Notes: a model not told the origin generated them from the letters alone. A stretch of 30,000 nucleotides of DNA from Geosiphon pyriformis (GCA_016748015.1 JAAOMT010000563.1:58598-88597); one strand, 5' to 3'; numbered from the stretch's first letter, positions 1-9,944 are shown. Program-made: numbers and translations.

Positions 1-248
1 TAATACTTTGGGTTGTGATAGTTCCGTTTTAAATATTCTTTTTCATTTCTTTTTGATTTTTAAAGGTTTCTTGGGATATTTAATTTGAAAGTATGATTTA
101 AAGTGGAGTTTGTTGGATAAAATTGGATCTATTGCTTGATAAGTTATGATTTTTATTACTTGATTGATTATTTCCCAATATTAAAACTACTGTATATATA
201 CATGTTTGTAGTTCTACGAGAAAATACTTTCTTTTTGATATTTTAACC

Positions 249-340
249 TGGTGTTTGCTGCTATTACCAGTTGGTGTTGGCTGCTATTGTGAACTGGTGC
301 TTGCCACTATCACAAGATGGTGTTTGCTACTATGTTAATC
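249..340. repeat. Four-copy 23-bp imperfect tandem repeat
   Basis: Copies at 249-271, 272-294, 295-317 and 318-340 share the core TGGTG(T/C)TTG(C)(T/C)(G/A)CTAT, followed by a more variable tail. The repeat lies about 80 bp beyond the last recognisable retroelement codon. The rest of 1-420 is AT-rich, with no gene seen. Confidence 0.8.
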
Positions 341-420
341 ATTACCTTTCTAAGATTATTACTGTGCTATATTATGATTGAATAGTTTGTATTATTTTTA
401 TGATTCTTTTTTCTAAATTC

Positions 421-1338
421 TTAAACTGTAACAGCGTCAGCTAGCATCTCCCACATTCCATCCAAGTTGCTACCATCCTCAGCCATCTTGAACCCATCCA
501 GAGAACCCAAAAGCACACACTCAGAAAGGTCCTTAAAATGCACCCACTTTTTTTCATCAGCATCCTTAATCTTAAACTTCTAGTGATCCTTATTAGCGTG
601 TTTGTGGATGCTGTTCAAATGAGCATCCAGAAGACCACCCAACCCAATAGATGTCAACACAGCCAAGTGATCCATGTTGAAAAATTCTGAGACAGAACCA
701 ACATCATGATCCACAACCGCTGAAATCAAAGATTCACTAACTAGAATGTAATTCAGAACTTTGCTAACGCCTCTTGAATTGTTCCAAGTAGGAATTCTAG
801 CTAGAGAGTGACCACCAAAAACATTAACCAAACCCAAACCTAAACATTTCCTAAGACTTGTCCCTTTGACTGAATTGTCCTCATTGAAGTTCTCACCCAA
901 AATGACAAAAGAGCTCTTATTGACAGCATCAGCAATAAATGAATTAATAACAGAAGCCTGAGCAAAATGGTCACTACCAGACACACAGGCATAAAGCCCA
1001 ATGACAGACACAGAAAGCTTGTTCTTGAACAAAAGGCAAATTAAAAGAACCCTGCCCTTTACCTCCTCAATTTTAGAAACATGACAAGCTAGAGAGTCAT
1101 TTACAAAAATAGCCACACCAGTCCCATGAAACCCAATGTCCAGACCAGATGTAAAAACTCAGACACCCTCAAACCTTTTCATAATCCATGGTTGTGAACT
1201 AGAACACAACTTGGTTTCCATAACAATTGAGATCAAATTACCAGATTCCCTATGCCAACAATAAATGTCCTTCTGTTTCGCAGGATTGTTCATTCCCCTA
1301 ACATTATACGTGGCAATTCTCCAAATAAAACCAGTCAT
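421..1338 (-). pseudogene. Retrotransposon ORF2 remnant: apurinic-like endonuclease with two in-frame stops, RT missing
   Basis: The frame starts at ATG 1338-1336 with WRIATYNVRGMN, then IVMETKL, the N-terminal signature of the L1/exonuclease-endonuclease-phosphatase fold. It is stopped by TGA at 1159-1161, resumes in the same frame, is stopped again by TAG at 580-582 and ends at TAA 421-423. Between the stops are LGENFNED (family pattern GDFN), SKVLNYILVS (family S-IDYI-VS) and MDHLAVL (family SDH), so two conserved aspartates read as asparagine. An alternative upstream ATG at 1377 overlaps ORF1. The first stop sits where CGA is plausible and the second where TGG (Trp) is plausible. The endonuclease is very likely inactive. 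Confidence 0.82.
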
Positions 1339-3188
1339 TGTGATGAAAAGACAACCAAAGGACCCGAGCCAGCACACAACTGATCCAACTTAGCCAAAAT
1401 CGAACCAATGGAGATGTCAAGAGTGACCAGCTTTGATTCCAGACCACCAACTTTGGAAGTTAGGACTTTGGAACTACTTGGACCCAATAGTGAACTGGTA
1501 ACACCTGAAGAGAAAGAAGTAGGCTGGACAAAAGGATCATCAACCGCCATGTCAAAGTTCAAGTCGGAGTTTGCAACCACAAGAGGGGACTGAGAAACTA
1601 CCACAGAAGGAGCCACATGAGAGGAAGGCGCCAAGGGAGCCGAACTAATATTGTCAAGATGAAAAAGAATGTTTGAAATTTGTTCAGACAGAAGCTCTAC
1701 AGAGTGTTCCAGAAGTGCTAAGCGAGCACTCAAAGGAGAATTGACCACAGGTAGAGGGGGAAGTACTCCACCCGAACTCAAATCACCAGAAGGCAGGAAA
1801 CCGAAACCAGAACCAGCACGAAAACCATAAGAGACTGAAGCAACTGAGATCACTTGAGCCCACGATTTGCCACCAAAAGCAACAGAACGAAAGATCAGCA
1901 CATTCTTCTTCGCATACAATTTGGCCAGCTGAAGACAAGTATTAAGGTTGGTAGGCCTTATAAAAAACTTTGAAGATTTGGAAGCTGATGCAACCTCAGC
2001 ATCACATTCTAAGGCAGAATGACCAAACTTCTCACACCATTCACAGTGAACCAAATCTAGCCTAGCCCATGAGAGTTTTATACCACCAAGGATTGGTTCT
2101 GTGTGAAAAACTGACTCCAAAACCTCATCAGAATCAAAACACACAACAGCACAGTGAACTCTATTACCAGTCTCCAATGACCAATTTATGACACAAGTTT
2201 TCCTACCAGCCCTTTCAAGAAGATTCTCAAGATCATAAGCAGTAGTCCCTACTGGCAAAGTAAACAAAAGTGCTCTAAACTGGTCCCTAGATGCCCAAGT
2301 CTCACAATTGTCCACCACCATAGTCACACGAACTGAGTTTTTACCAATTAGGAAGGACCACCTAGCAGCCAAAGACACAGCCTGTTCCAATTCGGCGAAT
2401 TCCACCACAGTCTTTTGCCATAAACCAATCAACTGGATTTTGATCAACTTAATTTCTCCAAACTTGGATACTGCGGTGACAATCATTTCTTTCGGCGTGT
2501 TCATGGGAATTTCCTTGATTACTATGGTCCGATTTGAGCATATTCTCTGTCTCTTAAGATCACTGTTTACAATGATGTTATTTTTCTTGGCCAATGATGT
2601 GGCCTTTTCCATGCTTTCCAATGAAGTAAATGTTAATCGGATGATCCCTTCAAATTTTAAAAGGGTAGTGGCCCCCCCAAAACCATTGATTCCTGAAAAT
2701 AATTTCCTCACAACCTGAGTTTTAGCCGTTGCCGATTTCCCTTCCACAGCCGAAAGATTGATGTCCAAAGCGAAAGATTTCTTCACAGCCACTTTCATCT
2801 GAGTTTTAACAATTTTGGGGTCCACCCACACCTTTTCCAAAAAGAAAGACAACTGGAGAGGAAGAGAAACTTCCTCTTCATCATCATCCATGTCATAATT
2901 GATAGAGCTGAGAGGGGAACCGATAGTCACACCAGTATTGAAACGCTTCGCATTGGGCGTATTCATTTGGGAGTCAGAGATAACTTTACCATCAAAAACT
3001 TCTCCATCCATATCCATGCTAGTAAGTTGCCCATCTATACTAACAGGTTCACCAACTTTGAGATTTTTATCTGTACTTGAAAGTTTAACACCACTGAGAG
3101 GCTTTTTGACTTTTTGAGTTGAATCACTACCAACTGAACTAGTGGTCAAGACTCTGGCAGACCTTCTCTTAGCACTAGGACCACTCAT
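1335..3188 (-). CDS. Retrotransposon ORF1: gag-like RNA-binding protein with RRM and CCHC zinc knuckle
   Basis: An uninterrupted 617-aa frame. The first ~110 residues are polar and low in complexity, with an acidic DMDDDEEE stretch. A middle segment starting NRTIVIKEIPMNT and ending SVRVTMV (about residues 220-295) has the size and hydrophobic pattern of an RRM fold. Further on, CEWCEKFGHSALEC fits the CX2CX4HX4C zinc knuckle of LINE and retroviral nucleocapsids. The C-terminal third is Ser/Pro/Val-rich with a heptad-like stretch (LALLEHSVELLSEQISNI). In LINEs, ORF1 coats the element RNA to form the ribonucleoprotein. Its TGA stop overlaps the ORF2 start as ATGA. It is intact while ORF2 is broken. 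Confidence 0.82.
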   Translation of the reverse strand: MSGPSAKRRSARVLTTSSVGSDSTQKVKKPLSGVKLSSTDKNLKVGEPVSIDGQLTSMDMDGEVFDGKVISDSQMNTPNAKRFNTGVTIGSPLSSINYDMDDDEEEVSLPLQLSFFLEKVWVDPKIVKTQMKVAVKKSFALDINLSAVEGKSATAKTQVVRKLFSGINGFGGATTLLKFEGIIRLTFTSLESMEKATSLAKKNNIIVNSDLKRQRICSNRTIVIKEIPMNTPKEMIVTAVSKFGEIKLIKIQLIGLWQKTVVEFAELEQAVSLAARWSFLIGKNSVRVTMVVDNCETWASRDQFRALLFTLPVGTTAYDLENLLERAGRKTCVINWSLETGNRVHCAVVCFDSDEVLESVFHTEPILGGIKLSWARLDLVHCEWCEKFGHSALECDAEVASASKSSKFFIRPTNLNTCLQLAKLYAKKNVLIFRSVAFGGKSWAQVISVASVSYGFRAGSGFGFLPSGDLSSGGVLPPLPVVNSPLSARLALLEHSVELLSEQISNILFHLDNISSAPLAPSSHVAPSVVVSQSPLVVANSDLNFDMAVDDPFVQPTSFSSGVTSSLLGPSSSKVLTSKVGGLESKLVTLDISIGSILAKLDQLCAGSGPLVVFSSQ

Positions 3189-3340
3189 AGTGGCAGCCGG
3201 GCCAACAACAAAAGGGTTTGATTCTTGTGAAATATTGGAAGACAGTATGCAAAAACAGAAAAAACTTCTTTCAAAATTTGACTCTTTTTCAGGAATTTGG
3301 GACGAAGAAGAGAAAGAAGTTTATAAATTTTCTTTAATAA

Positions 3341-4201
3341 ATTTAATGTAATTTAATTTTGACCAGCTTAGATGGTTAATTATATGTAAAAAATGCATAA
3401 ATTATGGTTATTTATAAAATATCTTAGTTTTATGTTATAATTAACAATAGAATTGTATTTTGTTAAAGCAATATAAAAAAAATTAACAATATAATTAACC
3501 AAATTTATAATTAAATCTGTTTTATTTTCTATTTTCTATTTTTTTGTTATATGCTTAAATTGTTAACTAATTGGGTATTTTTACTTGCAATTTGCTTTTT
3601 AAATTTAATGTTAAAATTAAAAAAAACCAAAAATTGTTAATTATCTTATAAAAAATTAAAGTTTAATAAAAAACCACTTTATGCTATATTTTTAACTTAT
3701 ATTAATGGATTTGAAAAGTTGGCAAAGCAATTTTTTGTAATAATATTTTAAGTGTTTTGATTCCAATAGTAAATACTTGTAAATGAATAAAACTGCAACT
3801 ACCATTTATTAAAATAGAAAAAAATGGTTTTACATATTATAAATTAGTTTGAATGGTTAATTACATATAAAAAGTGCACGGTTTATATTTACAATAAACA
3901 TGCACATATACTATAATGTAAATTGTAAAAAAGCTACACTTAAAGCAATAAAAAAACTAATACATGGCGAATGGCGAATGGCGAATAGAGTATTGTGATA
4001 AAATTGGCAAAAACAAATTCGCGTGCGAGGATAAGACGCGTGAAAGTATACCATTTTCTCCGTTAAACTTGATGAACATGTCATGATTAGTCAGAGGATT
4101 CGGCGATAGTGCTTAGCCTTAATTGGATTGGTTGGCAGAATGCGCGTTGTTATATCCGCCGCGTGTATTACCGAATCACTTTTCCAACTTATAATTTTGC
4201 C
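3341..4201. other. AT-rich spacer between retroelement and BRL1-like gene
   Basis: No coding potential was seen. It contains a diverged direct repeat (about 3370-3397 and 3851-3878, both reading roughly ATGGTTAATTAnATnTAAAAAnTGCA) and a 7-bp tandem GGCGAAT x3 at 3966-3986. The GC content rises just before the gene (4020-4200), which probably includes its promoter and 5' UTR. A short upstream ATG at 4139 opens a 62-codon frame overlapping the main start at 4202. Confidence 0.6.
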
Positions 4202-6500
4202 ATGGCTTCTCAAGACCAAGAACCTCCAAAAGCAAGGGGCTTGGGATTTGTATCGATTCCTCAAATGTCAGAAGAGCTTGCTTCGTTGGATTCCAACAAC
4301 CTTTTGGGAGGCAAAAGAACTTTAGAAGAAAGCCAAGATGATATCCTGAGTCATGAAATTTCTGGGCTTTCTGTAGGTCATGAAAGGTCAGGCACTTTTA
4401 TATCGAGTCCAAACCGAAGGGAGTCAGGGCCACTTTTCGGTAATTTTAGAGAGGAAACGATAAAGAGTGAACCTCAACTGGAAACAAAAAACCTTGGAAT
4501 TTCTCAAGACTTCAACTTCGTTTTTAAGGCGCCTAACAAAAGGGAGTTAAATCCATATACGATAAATCAAATAGAAAAGTCTATACAATTTGACCCTCAA
4601 CACGAAAACAAGAAACCAAACGATTCCATTGATTCACAAAAAAGCGAAGATATTAATTTTGTCTTGAAGCCGCCAAGCAGACGCCAGTCCCTGCTGCCAG
4701 GAAACTCAGAAAGTGAGAAATCACCAGCAATTCCCAATGCAGCTGATAAATTCCACGATTTTCAGCTTTCGAGAATACCAGAATCCTCAATATCAGGTAC
4801 ACCAACCAAACTAGACTCAAATAATAAGGATCTGGCTACCGATCAAGATAAAATATCGAATGCAACCAGATTTACCGAAGACTCTCCATTCTTGGTTTCT
4901 CCACAGCAATCTGCTAACTTGATTAACAAAGAGACCACAAGATTTATGAGGACAATCAAGCAAGATGCATTGGAGAATAATCAATGGCCTCCAACAAAAC
5001 GTAAACGATCAATCGTCTTTCTGTTTCTCTCCAATCTATACTGAGCGTTGAAAACAAAACATTATGTGACTTTTACTCGAATACCGAATCTTTCGTTCTC
5101 TTTTTCCCCAGATGCCAGTCAAATACCTTACAATGTACCTTTCCTTTTTTCCCCTAAAATGGACGGCTCTTCTGTGGCTTCGGAAGAAAATACTTATACT
5201 GGTCCAATGCCTAGAACCATATCTGGAAATGTCATTAGAAGAAGGACGCGGGAAAAAAGATACAAATATGAATCGTCCAGGATGAGGATGAGGATACAGC
5301 AAAAGAAAAGCATTTTTGATATCGAACCCATTGATAGCGACCATGAGGTCGACAATGAAAGAATGCTAGGACAAATTGCATCAAGGCAAATTACGCAAAA
5401 TTTTATCGAAGGAATTCATCAACCTGTGAATCAACCTATTACTGAAACACGATATAATATTGATTTCGCTAATAGAATATCAAGGTCATTGTTAATTATA
5501 TTTTCCTCCTTAATGCCAAATTTTCACTAAACCAATATTATGAATTTGACATCTCAAATACATTCACAGATGCCTGTGTCTGGTTCCTCAGATCATCATT
5601 GTTTTCTTTCTTATTTGGTTTATTGGACAATTTGCCTCTGATGTAAACTGGATTATTGGTGAAAATTTGCAAGGTAGGTGGTATTCGTCGATTTTCAAGG
5701 CAATAACAACCCTATTTCAATTTCCGAGTTCCAAATATTCTCTTATAGATCGTATTCACGAAACAAGAGAATGTTCAAAGAACTATTATCAGAATCGATG
5801 TGAACCTGATAATAGGGTGCCAGCCTTGAATGCTCTTTGTACTAAATGGGAACAATATCCTTTTTGAATCAGATTAAAGTTTAAAAGGAAATTTACTTTT
5901 TCTCTTCAATACCTATTTTGTCGACCTTGACCATTTCGATATTTGGACACATGCATGAATCGCAACCCAATTGTTGCCAAGTAAGTTATTATCCTAGGTT
6001 TTAAATTAAGAGTTTTCTTTCAATTATTCCGACCCGTTTCTTATTTTTATAGAGCTGAAGTATCTGCCGAGGTCATTGGCAAAGTGGTGAATCGGCTCAT
6101 CGAACAACTTTCATATAAGGCCATGGTATATCATTATATTGCTTTATCATATTCAATGACCGAGTAAATTTAATATTTCTTGAAAACTTAGGGCTTCTTG
6201 GGTGGTGCTTTTGTCATTTCTCTTGCAGTGGTGGTATATTTTCGATCACGTACTCAATCTGCACTTCCTAGTACACCTCATCATCCCGGTCTCTATTCGG
6301 CGTCAAATACCCCACTATCGTTTCCCATAACCCCTATGACACCCCTATCACCTTCCTCAGCACAACAAATTTATTCCCCAATCGGACAAGTGCAACAATA
6401 CAACCAAACACCAGTTCGACATCCATCCTCACCAAAACCTCATCAGGCTTATCGAAATACAGATATGTATTACGTTGTTTCACCTACTCATACAGTTTAA
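4202..6500 (+). CDS. BRL1: Brr6/Brl1-family nuclear envelope membrane protein (599 aa, seven exons)
   Basis: Proposed exons: 4202-5000, 5112-5490, 5570-5673, 5749-5854, 5951-5980, 6053-6125, 6192-6500. The total is 1800 nt and closes in frame. The N-terminal ~390 residues are polar and unrecognised. A first membrane helix (QIIIVFFLIWFIGQF) is followed by the conserved luminal domain with four cysteines: RECSKNYYQNRC, VPALNALCTKWEQ, CMNRNPIVAK. Then come AEVSAEVIGKVVNRLIEQLSYK and a second helix (GFLGGAFVISLAVVVYF). This is the disulfide-bridge nucleocytoplasmic transport domain of Brr6/Brl1, proteins that act in nuclear pore assembly and membrane lipid balance. The tail is Pro/Ser-rich. The 3' end of exon 2 is uncertain (alternative donor 4-10 nt upstream). 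Choice between the Brr6 and Brl1 names is not firm. Confidence 0.88.
5855..5950 (+). other. Candidate U12-type AT-AC intron in the BRL1-like gene
   Basis: The intron begins ATATCCTTTTT (U12 donor consensus RTATCCTTT) at 5855 and ends AC at 5949-5950. A branch-site match CCTTGAC lies at 5925-5931, its adenosine about 20 nt from the 3' end. Only this joint restores WEQ|CMNRNP, placing the fourth conserved cysteine of the domain correctly; reading through gives WEQYPF and a stop. No GT-AG pair nearby gives the same protein. Confidence 0.87.
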
Positions 6501-6700
6501 ACCCAGCGATACCAAATTTGGGAGGAATTCATTTATTATCTTTGTGTCCCAATTGATTTTGATCATGGTTGAGTTCAAATAATTAATTTTAAAGTTCAGC
6601 ACACTAATAATTTAGCATTCAAGTGTATAAAAATGCAGCTCAGTAACCGTTTATTGATAAGCAAGAAAATGATAATCATTTTTACAATGATTTATCTGCT

Positions 6701-6742
6701 GAACATATTCAAACAAAGATTGAACATATTCAAACAAAGATT
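6701..6742. repeat. 21-bp perfect tandem duplication
   Basis: GAACATATTCAAACAAAGATT occurs at 6701-6721 and again at 6722-6742, in the 3' intergenic space between the convergent BRL1-like and GRDP-like genes, probably within one of the two 3' UTRs. Confidence 0.9.
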
Positions 6743-6817
6743 AACAATATTCTGTTTAGATTTGCAAGTATATAAATATAAAATACAAGATGGAAGACAT
6801 TTGGTAGTTCATCAACT

Positions 6818-8970
6818 TCAGCCACCACCACAACCACCACCACAACCACCACCACAGCCACCACCACAGCCACAACTACCAGCAGAATGATCTGTACTAA
6901 TGGAAACATCCAATGTCATAGCATTGCTTGCTAGGCCTGGTGATCAACCAAAAAATTGAGATTAAATATCTTTAGAATATTTTCAAAAAGTTCAAAACAA
7001 GATTTAAAGTTAGAAGTACAATCAATACCGTTACTGTCGCTTATTCCAGATGAGTCGCCTCCATAAAAGAACGATCCATTGTTCCTAAAAAAAAAATTTT
7101 AGATTCGTAGAGAAATCCAAGAAGGTTTCTTCAAAATGAATAAAAGTTGGCAACCAAACTAACCTTTTGATTTTTTTCTCTTGAAGTACTTTTGATTCAT
7201 TGGTCTTTTTAGCTTTCTTTATTTTCCGTTTTAAATAAAACGGAGACGATATCATACCCTTCAATTTTCGCAATATTGTATTCGTATATTTTTCGGAATT
7301 GTGAATACAATAAGGTTCTTGATACTTCTTGTACCAAGCACACATTGTAATTTTAAGCGCGCTAGAAAGAATGATTTTAGGTATGGTATCATCATGGTCA
7401 ATAACTCGGCCAATTTCAGATTTAGTCATCTGACGGTAGAGTGAAGCGTGAAGAAGATGGGTATGCCAAGCGAGATCAATATCAAGTGCTGGAACCAGAC
7501 AAGTTTTTGGGTTTTCTTTCATTAATAACAAGAACCTATCATATCGAATGGTTGCTTGCGAAAGTATTTGCATATTATTGATCCAATTGGGATTATCGTG
7601 AATCATTTTCTTTGTAAATTCGCGTTGTCGAATAATAGCAGCTATAAGGCTGATGGAGAATGGAAATGGGATGTCACAGTAAGAGCTGTAAATACGATCG
7701 ATAATTCCTTTTCGTATTTTTTGTAGTTCGCCACGTTTTTCTAAAGTTTCGATGATTTTTCCAAAAGTGGATTTTATTTTCGACCATGTGCATTTCGAAG
7801 CACTGTTTCGTGATTGAGTGAGAAGGTCGGTGAGGATATTTTGATTCAAGCCAAATAATATTTCAGAATCCGCTCGGGCCAGAGATTCAGATTTTTGGCC
7901 AGTGGCTAAATCGACTAAAAGACCACTTAACACCAAAATGAAATGCACAGAAAACGGGATTGGTTAGAAAGCTCGAGATGATTTAAAAATGAGGATATAG
8001 AGAATTACCCGACAAAATCTTGTTTATTGTTCATGTATTTTTCCAAGTCATCTAAAAATCTTTTTGCACTTAGTTGGTCGCGGGATAGGTGTTTTAAACA
8101 TCGGGTGCAAGGTATTACGTGATTGGCGGTCATGAATTTTACGTAATCCGATCTGAAGAGATTATATTTATTCAGACATTGGCATCCCTTCCTTTAAATT
8201 TTGGGAATACTCATCGGTAAGTTGAGAATAAAGATATTAAGCATATGCTCACGGGCTGACTGTCACAAATATCTTGCACCATCCGCATTCAATCTTAAAA
8301 CTTGAGTCATCTAAGGGATCAAGAATCCAAGGTTGGGAAGTTTTTTCCTCCCAGACTTTTTTCGAGTGTTGTTCGATGTCACCAGATTGATTCAAAGACC
8401 ACATTTCATGCTTTCAAAAAATAATTGAGAAAAGGCCAGCAAATATGAGATGAGGTTTAAAAACCTGGATATGATGAACAAATTCTCAAAAAAGAAAGAG
8501 AAAAGCAAAATTTTAAAGACAAGAGGTTTACCAATCTTTTTAATGGAAAATCAAGATTTTCTAATCTTCCATCATTATATCGTAACATATCCTCATAATA
8601 GCGTAAGGGGGAAAGACAATGTGCGTGCCATACATAGCATACATCTAGAATTTATAAATATGGTAGAAGCTTGCTTCTTTTACACTTTTGAACCATGTAG
8701 CTTATTGAACTCACCAATAGGAGGTAAATATGTGACTTCAAGGATTCGATCATGAACCTGGACTGTACCAAGCTTTTCATGAGTGAGTTGTTCCTTTTCG
8801 TCTGTTCGTAGACATTCCAACCACAACATGTATCGGTTCTGAGCACGTAACAGGTATTTTATGTCTTGTTCCGGGTTTGTGGTTTGTTCTAACACGCTAA
8901 ACTTTGACAAAAGGGCCAAGTGAGCTTGGAGGGTGTTGGGGGTAACCACCTCCAAAAATTTCTCACCCAT
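6818..8970 (-). CDS. Glycine-rich domain-containing (GRDP/DUF1399-like) protein, 535 aa, seven exons
   Basis: Proposed exons in reading order: 8970-8715, 8644-8532, 8410-8253, 8152-8009, 7925-7164, 7084-7029, 6936-6818, totalling 1608 nt and closing in frame. It starts at MGEKFLEVV. The family signatures are RAQNRYMLWLE, then PPIDVCYVWHAHCLSPLRYYEDM across the first splice joint, and a second copy of the motif, VPALDIDLAWHTHLLHASLY, in the large exon. Two Cys pairs (ECGWCK and PCTRCL) between them could bind a metal. The last exon ends in a Cys-Gly repeat, (CGGG)4 then stop, encoded by a CCACCACAA/CAG-type microsatellite. The molecular function of this family in fungi is unclear. It is divergent from SLY1. 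Confidence 0.87.
6821..6874 (-). repeat. Coding microsatellite for the Cys-Gly-Gly-Gly tail of the GRDP-like protein
   Basis: On the plus strand this is a CCACCACCACAA/CAG-type 12-bp repeat. Read on the plus strand it would give a PPPQ run, but splicing on the minus strand places it in frame as repeated CGGG at the protein C-terminus. Copy number changes of 12 bp would keep the frame. Confidence 0.8.
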
Positions 8971-9944
8971 GTTTAGGAGGGTGGTTTTTTCAAAAGATGA
9001 AAAAAAGGCAGTGGAAAAACTTTGTAAAAAGTTAGGAGTTCTCGAATTTGATTGTGTGTATTACATATCAAGACTTTAAAAGATGCGATATTTTCTAATC
9101 TAATCATAATTCAGTTGTTTGTCTACTACTCGTTTAGGATAATTTAGACAAGACAATGGAGAACTTTGTTTGGTCTAGCTAAAGTTTCATTTAATTTTGT
9201 TAACAACTTATCATTTTTCACACCGTGGAAAACAAAGAAATTAAAAGAACTCGTCCAGAAGCTCATGTTAATACAGCATTCATATGTAAAAAGAATCTAC
9301 CAAAATTATCATAAATAAATAACTTGAATTTTTTGTAAAATTTGTAATTGAAATTAAAATATTAATGTCAATAATTATAAGCTTTTTTGTATTTCATTTT
9401 TAAAACAAAAAATTTTAACAAAATTTATTTTACTTAAATATTCAAATACAGTATTCAAATAAAATTATCAAAAAATACAAAAAACAAATTAAGGTTATAA
9501 AATAAATATTAAAACATTTAACAAAAAATAATTTTAATATAAATATTTTATAAATATTAAATACCAATTTGATAAATTTTCAAGATTTACCAATTCAGAA
9601 ATAAAATTTAAAACAAAAAAAAATTATTTGTTTTGTTATCTAATTAAAATTATTTTACTTAAACATATATATTTTATTCAATTTAAAATATTAAAGTTTT
9701 TTAAAAATGTAAATTTAATCTAACAAATAAATTATGTGTATAAAATATAAAATATTTGTTATATTTGTGATCTAATCATTAATTACGTTTCTGATCTTTT
9801 TATCTTTATTATTATCATTATTAAGTTGCTAGACTCAAATATTATACAGAAAATTAAAATTTTATTGCACTACTCTTCAGCTCACAAAATAAGTTGTTTT
9901 GAAAGGTTCATTTCCCACTATAATTGCCTTTTTATAACTTCCAA
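8971..9944. other. Very AT-rich divergent intergenic region between GRDP-like gene and SLY1
   Basis: No exon or RNA gene was recognised. 9080-9870 is dominated by A/T homopolymer-like sequence. It must hold both promoters. Nothing else can be supported. Confidence 0.6.

Larger units (their letters stand above)
421..3340 (-). mobile_element. Degraded non-LTR (LINE-like) retrotransposon lacking its reverse transcriptase
   Basis: Read on the minus strand, the element has a short leader (about 3340 to 3189), an ORF1 with RNA-binding motifs, and an ORF2 that starts as an L1-type endonuclease. ORF2 stops being recognisable at 421, before any reverse transcriptase (no YADD-type motif follows down to base 1). 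This is unlike normal LINE decay, which removes the 5' end and keeps the 3' end, so a later deletion or rearrangement is more likely than incomplete integration. The outer limits are approximate; I found no target-site duplication or poly(A) tail. Clade assignment (Tad/L1-like) is not possible without the RT. Confidence 0.8.

Noticed and set aside
2308-3117. Plus-strand open frames opposite retroelement ORF1
   Set aside because: Antisense shadows of a 617-codon frame with RRM and zinc-knuckle signatures.
6633-6890. Plus-strand peptide ending in a PPPQ repeat
   Set aside because: The repeat is the reverse of the in-frame Cys-Gly tail of the minus-strand GRDP-like gene, which is supported by splice continuity.
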